NCBI RefSeq assembly: GCF_037963835.1
Contig: NZ_CP150145.1
Coordinates: forward strand, 7,378,001 to 7,442,000
DNA length: 64,000 nt
Origin: Paenibacillus sp. FSL H8-0332
Lineage (GTDB): Bacteria; Bacillota; Bacilli; Paenibacillales; Paenibacillaceae
Direction of reading: 5' to 3'
The translations under genes and the position numbers were made by a program. The notes below the pieces were generated by a model, which saw nothing but the letters and a program-made list of their open reading frames with translations, had not been told where the DNA came from and searched no databases. This document shows positions 26,205 through 35,274 of the stretch, piece by piece (position 1 is the first letter of the stretch; every line of letters starts with the position of its first letter).

Positions 26205-26607
26205 TCAGATCAGGCAAGGATTCTTTCAGGTATTTACTCTTACGTCGCTTTGGGTCACGCTGCTGTTAACGGTGTTCTTCAGAGATCAGCCGGTGGAGAT
26301 GTTGTATCTGTGGCGTCTGGCGGGTATCGCCACTATCGCTGCCGTAGTCTTCGGGGTGATGTATAATGTGCTGTGGAATCACTTTACGCTGAAGCCGCTG
26401 TGGAATATTCTGATCGGTTCGCTTCTCAGTATTGCCGGCGGAATGGGCATGGTGTGGTTGTTCTCTGTCGAGATGTTCGATTCCATCAGTGCATGGTGGC
26501 CAGGAATGCTGCTGTTATCCTTGATCCTGCATACGGTTGCGTTCTACTTCTATGCCAGAGCGAATAGCAGGAAGTCAGCGGAGGAATTGAATAAGATATT
26601 GAAGTAA
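26197..26607 (+). CDS. DUF3021 membrane protein
   Basis: The 136-residue protein has four predicted membrane helices (about residues 9-28, 35-57, 65-88, 98-120) with short loops and a charged C-terminus, the layout of DUF3021 proteins. AGGAGG at 26184-26189 precedes the ATG, which overlaps the stop of the LytTR gene. By analogy with other LytTR/membrane-protein pairs it may control the activity of its LytTR partner; this is inferred. Confidence 0.8.
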   Translation: MANQIRQGFFQVFTLTSLWVTLLLTVFFRDQPVEMLYLWRLAGIATIAAVVFGVMYNVLWNHFTLKPLWNILIGSLLSIAGGMGMVWLFSVEMFDSISAWWPGMLLLSLILHTVAFYFYARANSRKSAEELNKILK

Positions 26608-26626
26608 CATAATGCGTGATGCCAAA

Positions 26627-26664
26627 AGAAGGAGAGCACCCGCTGGGTCAGCTCTCCTTCTTCG
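26627..26664. terminator. Bidirectional terminator
   Basis: AGAAGGAGAGC / GCTCTCCTTCT arms around a 13-nt loop, with A bases before and T bases after, between the convergent DUF3021 and GH94 genes. Confidence 0.75.
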
Positions 26665-26699
26665 TATCGATCTATGCCGTTCCTTGGACCGGCGTGAAG

Positions 26700-29081
26700 T
26701 TAACCCATCACAACCAGCACTTCGTTCTCTGCCGCCATCCGGGACACAGGAATCAGGTTGCCCTCGATCTCTTCGCCGTTGATGACGATGCGGGAGACGC
26801 CTTTCTGGACGCCGCTCTTGTTCTCGACCTGGATGTTCAGCTTCTTCCCGCGGAATTCGCGTACCATGGAGAAGTTGGTCCAGTCCGAAGGGACACACGG
26901 GTCCAGACGGAGGCCGTCTTTCTGGGGCTGAACGCCCATAATGCCCTCAGCAAGTGAGACCATGACGGTGGAGGCCGTGCCGGTCAGCCAGTGGACATGG
27001 GCCCGGCCCTGATACGGGCTGTCCTTGGACTCCACGAATTGGCCGTGGACGTAAGGCTCCAGCTTGCGGACCTCCGCATTATCATTCATGGTGGCCGGGC
27101 TGCAGTTCAGGAAGTACTCGAACGCGCGTTCACCGTTACCAATCACCGTCTCCGCCAGGATGAGCCAGCCCTGCGGCTGGCTGAAGATGCCGCCGTTCTC
27201 CTTGGTCGAAGCGTTGAACAGCGCCATCAGTGCTACCGGCAAGCCGTATTTGCGGAATGGCGGGTAGAACAGCATCGTGCCGTAATCGGTCCGCAGATTG
27301 TCATAGACCTTGTCCATGGCGAGCTTGGCCTGTTCAGGACGGGCTGCGCCGCTTAATACCGACCAGCTCTGCGGGTTCAGCCAGATTCGGCCCTCGTCGT
27401 TCTCCCAGGAGCCGATGGTATAGTTGTCCTCGGTGAAGCCGCGGACGAACTGATCCTTCTCCCAGGCATACTTCTGGATGTTGCCGTCCAGCTCCTCCAG
27501 CAGGCCTTGTGCCCACGCAGCATCCTCCGGCTTGTTCTTGTTCTCCGCGATGTCCATGAATACCTTGAAGCCCATGTACAGCTGGAAGGCCACGAACAGC
27601 GATTCACCCTTGGCACCAAGCCGCAGGCAATCGTTCCAGTCGGCATGAAGTCCAACCGGCATGCCGTGGGCACCCATCCGGTCAAGACTGAATTGAAGGG
27701 CCTGCCGCAGATGCTCATATACCGTGGCCTCGCCTTGATCCGAATAAGGAATGACCTCATCGGTGAAGTCCCAGTTCCCGCTCTCATTCAGATACTTGAT
27801 TACCGTTGGGAATAGCCACAGGGCATCATCGGCCCGATAGTGGGGATGCCCGGTCTCCCGTACATATTCCGGGTCGTCCGGTGTGCCTTCATGTCCCGGA
27901 TTATGATCGAATTTCACGAGCGGAAGCCCGCCGCCGTTAGAGACCTGGGCCGAGATCATCATCCGCAGGCGTTCCAGGGCCATCTCATGATCGAGATGGA
28001 TAATGCCCTGGATGTCCTGCACCGTATCCCGGTAGCCGAGCCCGTTGCGCAGGCCGGAGTACTGGAAGGAGGCGGCACGCGACCAGATGAAGGTGATGAA
28101 GCACTGATATGCGTTCCAGGTGTTGATCATATGGTTCAGATTGTTGCTTGGAGTCTGCACCTGGAAACGGTTAAGCTTGCTGTGCCAGAAGGTCTTCAGT
28201 TCTTCAAGTTCCCGGTCAACCACGGATAAATCCTGGTAGTGGCTAAGAATGCCGGAGGCTCCCTCTTCATCATATTGTCCCAGCAGGAAGGCAATTTCCT
28301 TCTCTTCTCCCGGCTGTAGCTCTACATTCATCTGCAGGGCACCGCAGGCATTCGCATTATAGTTCAGCGAGTTTGAGCATTGACCGTTCTCCACGGAGAG
28401 CGGATTCCCGTAGCTGCGGTAATCTCCAAGGAATGTATCGCGGTCCCCGTCATAACCGGCCACCTCTGCTCCGGCTGCGCCGAAGAATCTCCAGGTCTGC
28501 TCTCCCGCGATATTTTCATTGATCACTTGAAGAATTTTATCGTGCTTGAAGTAGGTCCGGGAAATAAACAGCGTGTATTGCAGGTTCACGGTATCTTGCT
28601 CATAGTTGTTGTCATTGGTGAATTCGGCGAAGCCGAAGAGAGCCAGCTTACGCGGAGTGCTGCCGTCATTGCGGATCTTCATACGCCATACTTCATAGGT
28701 CTTGTTCAGCGGTACGTAGTATAAGGACTCGGCATGGATATTGTCATAATCTGAGACGATGTTCGTGTATCCGGTTCCATGATGGCAGACGGACTTGTAT
28801 TGCTCCAGATCCTTGCCCACAGGCTGCCAGGAGCCGGACCAATAATCGCCGTTCTCCAGGTCTTTGACATAAATGTAGCGCCCAGGCTCATCCTTGGAGT
28901 TGAAGTGATAGCGGATATGCCGTCCGTTGGCCCCGGATTTCACGAAGCTGTAGCCCCCGGCGTTACCTGAGATAATCGCACCGTATTCCGGCGAACCGAG
29001 ATAGTTGGCCCAAGGAGCAGGCGTATTCGGCTTCGTAATCAGGTACTCTTTGTTCTTGTCGTCAAAATGACCGTATTGCAT
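26700..29081 (-). CDS. Glycoside hydrolase family 94 phosphorylase
   Basis: From the ATG at 29081 the protein has 793 residues and opens MQYGHFDDKNKEYLITKPNTPAPWANYLG, the usual GH94 opening. An earlier ATG at 29087 sits only 1 nt after AGGAGG, so the second is chosen. The (alpha/alpha)6 barrel contains GLHADWNDCLRL (D481-D484), where the general-acid Asp of GH94 lies. The enzyme is cytosolic (no signal peptide) and should split a beta-linked disaccharide with phosphate to give a sugar 1-phosphate. Cellobiose, laminaribiose and N,N'-diacetylchitobiose are possible; the sequence does not decide. A perfect palindrome lies 35 bp upstream of the start. Confidence 0.88.
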   Translation of the reverse strand: MQYGHFDDKNKEYLITKPNTPAPWANYLGSPEYGAIISGNAGGYSFVKSGANGRHIRYHFNSKDEPGRYIYVKDLENGDYWSGSWQPVGKDLEQYKSVCHHGTGYTNIVSDYDNIHAESLYYVPLNKTYEVWRMKIRNDGSTPRKLALFGFAEFTNDNNYEQDTVNLQYTLFISRTYFKHDKILQVINENIAGEQTWRFFGAAGAEVAGYDGDRDTFLGDYRSYGNPLSVENGQCSNSLNYNANACGALQMNVELQPGEEKEIAFLLGQYDEEGASGILSHYQDLSVVDRELEELKTFWHSKLNRFQVQTPSNNLNHMINTWNAYQCFITFIWSRAASFQYSGLRNGLGYRDTVQDIQGIIHLDHEMALERLRMMISAQVSNGGGLPLVKFDHNPGHEGTPDDPEYVRETGHPHYRADDALWLFPTVIKYLNESGNWDFTDEVIPYSDQGEATVYEHLRQALQFSLDRMGAHGMPVGLHADWNDCLRLGAKGESLFVAFQLYMGFKVFMDIAENKNKPEDAAWAQGLLEELDGNIQKYAWEKDQFVRGFTEDNYTIGSWENDEGRIWLNPQSWSVLSGAARPEQAKLAMDKVYDNLRTDYGTMLFYPPFRKYGLPVALMALFNASTKENGGIFSQPQGWLILAETVIGNGERAFEYFLNCSPATMNDNAEVRKLEPYVHGQFVESKDSPYQGRAHVHWLTGTASTVMVSLAEGIMGVQPQKDGLRLDPCVPSDWTNFSMVREFRGKKLNIQVENKSGVQKGVSRIVINGEEIEGNLIPVSRMAAENEVLVVMG

Positions 29082-29115
29082 AACCATTCCTCCTCATGAT
29101 AGATGACAGGCAGGG

Positions 29116-29135
29116 TTATGAACGCGCGTTCATAA
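29116..29135. promoter_or_regulatory. 20-bp perfect palindrome, candidate LacI/CcpA-type operator
   Basis: TTATGAACGCGCGTTCATAA is its own complement, with a central CpG. Its core TGAACGCGCGTTCA fits 12 of 14 positions of the cre consensus. It is placed in the leader of the GH94 gene where it would block transcription. A TetR-type operator is also possible. Confidence 0.6.
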
Positions 29136-29334
29136 ATGACCGAAGAATCCCGCCCAATTCCATTATAAGACAGTTGTGGTCTGACAATATACCCTATATT
29201 TGAGAAAAAAACAAACAGTAGAGTCTTTTTATAGCAGTTTCCTATATTTGAATGGGCACATGGCCTTGTTAAGATCAAAAGGAAGATCTATGTGAGTGCA
29301 GCCGAATGGCTGGAGGTATAAGGAGGAGTGCGCG

Positions 29335-30267
29335 ATGAGTGTAAAGCAATGGTCTGAAGATACGATATCCTACGATTTAAATGGTGAATGGACTATTCAG
29401 AGAGCAGAGCCCGGGGAGTGGGGAGTATATTGCTCCGTCTATTATAACATGCAGTATAACGGCTTTTTTAGAGAAGAAGTTTATACGAATCCGCGCAGGA
29501 ATGCCTTTTGGATATACAAGGGGGAGAGCAGAATCGGCGGAGTCCGGATGTCACCGAATGTGATCTACCATCTCTTTGTAATCCCTCCGTTTAACGATTC
29601 ATTCGGAATATTGAAGCAGCTTAAAAAGTTGTTGATTCAGTGGTCTGACCGGAAGGAACCGATACGGACCTATGAGGTTCTGCCCGATCAGGTTCAGCTA
29701 TACGCGCGGGCAGGTTTCTGGCCGGATGAATTCAGATGCCGCTGGATGCAGCGGCCTACAGAAGAGTTCCACATCAACTGGGAGGACAATCTGCGGATTG
29801 AGAGTCCTGAAGTAGAGGAGAATGAGGCAGGGGATAAACGGTTTATCCTCGCAGAGGAGATTGCCCGCTGTGATTTTGAAAGTTTTAGAGGCGGACTGGA
29901 TGCAACCCGGAGGAAGCAAACCGTTGTGGGAGATTTCCTGCCCACTGATCCTAATTACTCCAATGAAATATTGACGCAGGCTTCCACGCTGGTATTCGAT
30001 AACGCGACAGATCAGCTCATTGCGGGCTGCAGGCTGTGTCTCCAGGATAATGTGGCCGCAGTCTATAGCATTGGCGTGAATCCCGCCTATCGGGGAAGGG
30101 GGCTGGCTACACGGATGCTGCAAAGAGCGCTGACGATGCTGAAGGGGACTTATCCGCTGCTGAGATTGTATGTAATGGAGGGAAATGATGCGGAATCTGT
30201 GTACTATAATCTCGGGTTTAAGCCCGGGGTGCAGGAGGTTCAGAACATGTATATCCCGGTGAATTAA
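29335..30267 (+). CDS. GNAT-family N-acetyltransferase with extra N-terminal domain
   Basis: From the ATG at 29335 (AAGGAGGAG upstream) the protein has 310 residues. The C-terminal 90 residues are a GNAT domain with the acetyl-CoA loop VNPAYRGRGLATRMLQRAL and the closing NDAESVYYNLGFKP. The N-terminal 150 residues (KSESRIGGVRMSPNVIYHLFVIPPFND-like segment) look like a second, degenerate GNAT fold. The substrate is unknown. It is monocistronic, with its own terminator. Confidence 0.82.
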   Translation: MSVKQWSEDTISYDLNGEWTIQRAEPGEWGVYCSVYYNMQYNGFFREEVYTNPRRNAFWIYKGESRIGGVRMSPNVIYHLFVIPPFNDSFGILKQLKKLLIQWSDRKEPIRTYEVLPDQVQLYARAGFWPDEFRCRWMQRPTEEFHINWEDNLRIESPEVEENEAGDKRFILAEEIARCDFESFRGGLDATRRKQTVVGDFLPTDPNYSNEILTQASTLVFDNATDQLIAGCRLCLQDNVAAVYSIGVNPAYRGRGLATRMLQRALTMLKGTYPLLRLYVMEGNDAESVYYNLGFKPGVQEVQNMYIPVN

Positions 30268-30296
30268 CGGAAATAAGCTATCCGCAGGATCAACCA

Positions 30297-30321
30297 GGGC
30301 ACCCTTAGGGTGTCTTTTTTT
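30297..30321 (+). terminator. Rho-independent terminator
   Basis: GGGCACCC-TTA-GGGTGTC followed by a run of seven T, 30 bp after the acetyltransferase gene. Confidence 0.85.
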
Positions 30322-30607
30322 AAGTTTTTTAAATGAACCGCAACACAAGTCCGGGGGAAGATTCGCAATTATGCAATGATCTTTGTCACAAAAAAGGGGA
30401 TTTGTAGAGTTAATGTAGAGGACTGTCGGATAGTATTAGAAACTAAGAGATTATGATACACAACCTGTCGGTATCCCGTTAGTACGATTTGGTGAACGCC
30501 TGCATAGGAAGGGAGGAATTTACAGGTAATAGGCAAGCGGTCTATGAACAATAGGAAGTGTCGGCTGATCCCATAAAAGTCCCATTAGATGAGGAGTACA
30601 AAAAAAG
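30322..30607 (+). other. Long leader region of the large SLH protein gene
   Basis: About 285 bp precede the start. A possible promoter is TTGTCA (30383-30388) - 16 bp - TAGAGT (30405-30410). GGGAGG at 30512-30517 is not followed by a long frame. No known riboswitch pattern was recognised. Long untranslated leaders are usual for S-layer-type genes. Confidence 0.4.
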
Positions 30608-33600
30608 ATGACAACATCGAAGAAATGGAATAAAAGATGGTCCCGAAGTCTGGCCGCCTCTTTGTCGATTGCACTGGTCGCCGCTAACTTTGCGGTGCTT
30701 GGGCCAGTGGCTCATGCGGCAGTCGCGGAGAATGAGGGTACAGAACAAATTTTCACTTCGGAGAAGTACCGGAGTTTCACCAAGGATAGCGGAGCTGTTA
30801 ACTTAACCTTCCCGGAGCTATTTATAACCGCAAATGCCGGAGAGAAGATGACGGGCGCAACGATTGTCATTAACGGATATAAGTCAGGTGACAAGATTAC
30901 ATTCGTAACGGCCGGTACAGGAATTACAGTTACCTCCGGCGGGAACAATGGGGTATATATATTAAAAGGTGAGGCTTCGACCGAAGTTTATCAGAATGTA
31001 CTGGAGAATGCCGAATTTACAATGACATCGCCAGGAGAGCGCAGTCTGACTTTCGGTCTTGGTCCTGTCCCGGCCTTTAATAAAAATGGCCATTTCTATG
31101 AGTATGTGGCGGAAACTAGCATCACGTGGCCGAAAGCCAAGGCGGATGCCGAGAAGAAGAGTTATTATGGACGCAAAGGGTATCTGGTGACGATTACTGA
31201 CCCGGATGAGAACGCTTTTATTGTCGATAAGACTCCAGTAATTGGCTGGATTGGCGGGAAAGATGTAGCCCGGGAGGTAGATGCGAACGGAAAGGCTACA
31301 ACACGTGTCTCCACCCTGCAGAACATTGAAAAATATAAAGGCTACGGCGATTGGCGCTGGGTGACTGGACCGGAAGGGGAGCTGCAGTACGAAGGCAAAT
31401 CCGGGCTTCCTTTCTATAAGGGTTATAAAGCTGCTGGGGGAAGAGATGATTCCGCCAAGGTTACGGATGCAACTTACGGAAATACCATGTACGCTAACTG
31501 GGCTGTGGGAGAGCCCAATGATTCTGTATTCGAGTATGTGGTCCATATTTATTCTGGTGGTGCTAACAGCGGAAAGTGGAATGATTATCCAATTGACAGC
31601 GAGGTAAATGCCTACCTAGTTGAATACGGCGGCATGCCAGGCGATTCCAACACCAGCATTAACACAACCATAACACTGGTGGACAAAACAGCGCTGAAAA
31701 CGGATGCCGGTGAAGCGCAGGAAATTCTCGACCTCGCTCCGCAGGTCTATACGAAGGAATCTCTGGCCGTTCTCAAAAAGGCAGTAGATGATGCCAACGC
31801 TGTTCTTGAAGATGAACATGCTTCCCCTGAAAAGGTTGAGGCTGCCCGTAAGAGCGTGGCGGATGCGGTTGAGGGACTGGTGAAGCAGCCACCTGTGGCT
31901 GAGGAAGCGAGCTATACAGCCGGAAGAAACGATCAGGTATCCATTAAGTTCGACAAACCGGTCAAATTCAATGGAAACGATGCGGACCCGACGGACGACT
32001 TCAGAGTGACATTGGACGGAAAACTGGTTGATGTTACGAATGCTGTAGTATCGTCCGAAGATCCCAGTGTCATTATTCTGACCTTGGCCAGCCCGCTGGT
32101 TAATGACCCTGTGGTTAGAATCGAATATGATGACGCGCAATCGGCAATCGAGGCTAAGACACCGGGGAAAGAGCCGGTTTCAGACTTTACGCTGATCGCG
32201 AACGGTCCATTCGGTGACTCTTTGCAGATCCAAGAGCCTGCGAAGGGAACAGAGGTATATGGAGCAGACTTCCCGCTCCCGGTAACCGGACAAGCTGCAC
32301 TGGACTCGGTAGTTACGGCTGCTGTCTATAATGTGGACGCCCATCCCGACGCCTATCTGTTTGACCTTGAGGTGGGAATTACCGTCACCGATAATGTTTA
32401 CAAATGGGATACCAAGCTGCCGGGTCCACTGGCACCGGGCTCCTACCATGTGGCGGTGACTTCGACCAAGACATTCGGCGATGAAGTGAGAACAGAAACG
32501 AAGCTGGTGCCGTTCACTGTACCACAGCTGGAATTGACTCATGTGGCGGTAAACGAAGGTCAGCCGGATCACGCGGTATTGACGTTCAACCAGCCTGTAG
32601 ATTCCATGTTGACGGCTGCTGATCTCACGGGACTTACCGTCGATGGACGTAAGGTTATTGCTGTGAAGTCTGTACAGGGCGATAAAGTAGAAGTCGTTCT
32701 GGAAGATGCCCTTGGTCCAAATGATCCATTGGTCGTAGGGTACGATCCTGCTGCCGGTAATGTTACGGCTGAGGGCAACGTCCTGAACGAATTGAAGCCG
32801 ATCCAAGCCGGCGAGCAGTCAGGCATTACGAAGGATAACAATGTAATTCCGCTTCAGCTGATCGCCGCCTATCCCGAAGCGGGCAAGCTTAAGCTGGTGT
32901 TCAACAAGCCGATCAACGATCTGACCGATCTGGCCGGATTCACTTACGGCGGAGTGCCGCTTCAGGAGCCTTTTGAGATCAATGGCAATGAATTGATTGT
33001 TCCGATTCCTGCTGATCATAAGGGCGGTCTGCTCAGCTACGATCCAGCGCTTGGCAACGTAACGGAGAATGGCAACAAGAATAACCCGCTTACGGGTCTG
33101 CAGCCGGGAATTGATCTTGGCGGGGATTCCAAGTATATCTCAGACGCAGGCAAGCTGCCTGAGGACGGTCTGGGATTAAGTGTTGGGGGTAAGCCGGTAC
33201 CCTTAAGTCCAGCCTTCCAGCCGGATGTACCAAGCGGCTATCAGGCGACCGTGCCTAATGAGACGGGTACTATTGCGCTGAATCTTGCTCCGGCAGGAGA
33301 CAACGATACGCTGCGCAAGGTTAGCTTGAATGGTGTAGAGGTTCCTGACGGAGACTGGAGCAAGCTGCCGCTTCAGGAAGGGCTGAACATCATCCAGGTA
33401 GATATTGTGGATGCGAAGCGTCCAGGCGTTAAGCTGGGGCAATACCAGATTCAGGTCATCCGCGCAAGCGGGAAGCTCGTATCGCTTGATCCTTCGAGCG
33501 GCACACTGCAGCCTGAGTTCAAGCCTGAAACTGCTAGCTATGATGTATCCGTAGCGAACAGTGTATATGAAATGTCATTCAAGCCGGTTACACTTGATCC

Positions 33601-35164
33601 GGGTGCGGTGGTAACACTCAGCATTGCCGGTGAAGCTCCGGTAGAGGTGACGAACGGAGACTGGAGCAAAGCGCTCCCTCTAAAAGTAGGCAAGAACGAA
33701 GTTCTGGTTACCGTCAAGGATTCTGCTGGTAAAACGAACACTTATACGATAATCGTTACCAGACAAGAGCCTGTTTCGAGTGGCGGCGGAGGCTCCGCAC
33801 CTGCTCCTGCTCCAGATACCACCAAAACCGAAGTCATTGAGGTAGATGTGGCTATCGGCGGAGCCAATGTGGCTGGCATCACGAAAGTGCCGGTCCAGCG
33901 GACGACTCACAGCAACGGAACGATAACGGATCTGGTCCGCTTCACCAAGGATAAGGCCGAAGAAGCCGTGAAGAAAGCGCAAGAGACGGGACAAAGCATC
34001 GCCCGTGTGGTCATTCCGGATCCGGCAGACAATGTCAGCGAAGTGAATGTCCAGATTCCGGCAGAGACTGCCAAATTGCTGAAAGAGAATGGCATTGTGC
34101 TTGAGATCTACACAGAGAACGCAATCATCCGTATCCCGAACGCTTCTCTGGAAGGAATCGGGCAGGATTTCTATTTCCGGCTAGTACCGGTAAGGAATGC
34201 AGCAGAGCGCAATGAGATTGAGAAGAGAGCCACACTTGAGGCTGTAGTCCGTGAAGTGGCGAAGGACAATCGGATTGAAGTGGTCGCAAGACCGATGACC
34301 ATCGAGACGAACCTGTCCAGCCGGGCGGTAACTCTGATTCTGCCGCTCAAAGATGTGAAGCTGCCTGCGAACGAAGCGGCACGTAATGCATTCCTCGCAC
34401 AGCTCGGTATTTTCATTGAACATACCGACGGCACGAAAGAGGTTGTCAAAGGCAAAGCGGTTACCTATAAAGAGGGACTGCTTGGACTGGAATTCTCGGT
34501 AAGCAAATTCAGTACCTTTACGATTATCAACTTCAATAATCAGTCGCCTGCTACACATGTATCCTATATCGTTGGCTTCCCGGATGGTCAATTCAAGCCG
34601 GACGATCGGGTAACGCGCTCGCAGATGGCACTCATGATTGCCCGGAATCTAGGCTATGATGCTAGTGCGGCTGTAGGCACTCCTCCCTTCCCGGATGTGG
34701 CTGTCCGCCATTATGCGGCAGCAGCCATTGCCTTCGTGAATGCACAGGGCGTGATGAAGGGTGATCCGGCCGGGAAATTCCGGGGCAATGCACCGATTAC
34801 GAGAGCAGAGATGGCCGCTGCTGCTGCCAACTACCTGAAGCTTGCCTTACCGGTAGACGGAAAATCGAGCTTCAGCGATACAACTGGACATTGGGCTCAG
34901 GCGGTAATTGAAGCCAACGTGTCGGCAGGCCTGCTCAAGGGCTACCCGGACGGCAGCTTCAAGCCGAATGCTTATCTGACCCGTGCGGAAGCAGTAGTCA
35001 TTGTTAATCAGATGTTTGACCGCGGCCCGCTCCATGGAGCAGATGCGGTGAAATTCCCGGATGTCTCCAAGAATCATTGGGCCTACCTGGATATCCAGGA
35101 GGCTATCATCGACCATCAGTACCGGATCGACAGTGAACAGAAGGAACAACGGGTTACAGAATAA
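30608..35164 (+). CDS. Very large SLH surface protein with C-type-lectin-like domain
   Basis: The 1518-residue protein starts with a signal peptide (KKWNKRWSRSLAASLSIALVA..., cleavage near AHAA). Residues about 155-340 look like a C-type-lectin fold (GWIGGKD, WRWVTGP, NWAVGEPND, GKWNDYP, YLVEYGG). A helical FIVAR-like segment follows (about 360-425), then three or more SwmB/Big-like repeats with KFDKPV, TFNQPV and VFNKPI openings. Two cadherin-like beta-sandwiches come next (about 855-1055), one ending DSAGKTNTYTIIVTRQ. A Gly/Pro/Ala linker and an uncharacterised region (1080-1310) precede three C-terminal SLH repeats (about 1318-1500). It is probably exported and attached to the cell wall, binding glycans or forming part of the surface layer. 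The Shine-Dalgarno site is GAGGAG at 30590. Confidence 0.88.
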   Translation: MTTSKKWNKRWSRSLAASLSIALVAANFAVLGPVAHAAVAENEGTEQIFTSEKYRSFTKDSGAVNLTFPELFITANAGEKMTGATIVINGYKSGDKITFVTAGTGITVTSGGNNGVYILKGEASTEVYQNVLENAEFTMTSPGERSLTFGLGPVPAFNKNGHFYEYVAETSITWPKAKADAEKKSYYGRKGYLVTITDPDENAFIVDKTPVIGWIGGKDVAREVDANGKATTRVSTLQNIEKYKGYGDWRWVTGPEGELQYEGKSGLPFYKGYKAAGGRDDSAKVTDATYGNTMYANWAVGEPNDSVFEYVVHIYSGGANSGKWNDYPIDSEVNAYLVEYGGMPGDSNTSINTTITLVDKTALKTDAGEAQEILDLAPQVYTKESLAVLKKAVDDANAVLEDEHASPEKVEAARKSVADAVEGLVKQPPVAEEASYTAGRNDQVSIKFDKPVKFNGNDADPTDDFRVTLDGKLVDVTNAVVSSEDPSVIILTLASPLVNDPVVRIEYDDAQSAIEAKTPGKEPVSDFTLIANGPFGDSLQIQEPAKGTEVYGADFPLPVTGQAALDSVVTAAVYNVDAHPDAYLFDLEVGITVTDNVYKWDTKLPGPLAPGSYHVAVTSTKTFGDEVRTETKLVPFTVPQLELTHVAVNEGQPDHAVLTFNQPVDSMLTAADLTGLTVDGRKVIAVKSVQGDKVEVVLEDALGPNDPLVVGYDPAAGNVTAEGNVLNELKPIQAGEQSGITKDNNVIPLQLIAAYPEAGKLKLVFNKPINDLTDLAGFTYGGVPLQEPFEINGNELIVPIPADHKGGLLSYDPALGNVTENGNKNNPLTGLQPGIDLGGDSKYISDAGKLPEDGLGLSVGGKPVPLSPAFQPDVPSGYQATVPNETGTIALNLAPAGDNDTLRKVSLNGVEVPDGDWSKLPLQEGLNIIQVDIVDAKRPGVKLGQYQIQVIRASGKLVSLDPSSGTLQPEFKPETASYDVSVANSVYEMSFKPVTLDPGAVVTLSIAGEAPVEVTNGDWSKALPLKVGKNEVLVTVKDSAGKTNTYTIIVTRQEPVSSGGGGSAPAPAPDTTKTEVIEVDVAIGGANVAGITKVPVQRTTHSNGTITDLVRFTKDKAEEAVKKAQETGQSIARVVIPDPADNVSEVNVQIPAETAKLLKENGIVLEIYTENAIIRIPNASLEGIGQDFYFRLVPVRNAAERNEIEKRATLEAVVREVAKDNRIEVVARPMTIETNLSSRAVTLILPLKDVKLPANEAARNAFLAQLGIFIEHTDGTKEVVKGKAVTYKEGLLGLEFSVSKFSTFTIINFNNQSPATHVSYIVGFPDGQFKPDDRVTRSQMALMIARNLGYDASAAVGTPPFPDVAVRHYAAAAIAFVNAQGVMKGDPAGKFRGNAPITRAEMAAAAANYLKLALPVDGKSSFSDTTGHWAQAVIEANVSAGLLKGYPDGSFKPNAYLTRAEAVVIVNQMFDRGPLHGADAVKFPDVSKNHWAYLDIQEAIIDHQYRIDSEQKEQRVTE

Positions 35165-35170
35165 ATGAAT

Positions 35171-35207
35171 AGGGGTTGGAGGAGAGATCATTTCTCCTCC
35201 AGCCCCT
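35171..35207 (+). terminator. Strong hairpin terminator
   Basis: AGGGG-TT-GGAGGAGA and TCTCCTCC-AG-CCCCT pair around a short loop just after the SLH gene. The T-run is weak. Confidence 0.7.
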
Positions 35208-35274
35208 AAATCATTAAATTTGAAGTATAATGGTTATACAACCGTACCGATTTCCAGTTGCGAAGGAGATCCGA

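Noticed and set aside
29116..29135. LexA box before GH94
   Set aside because: The GAAC-N4-GTTC core is there, but the long symmetric flanks and the sugar-enzyme context fit a LacI- or TetR-type operator better.
30322..30607. Cyclic di-GMP or other riboswitch in the leader of the large SLH gene
   Set aside because: None of the conserved core bases could be placed.
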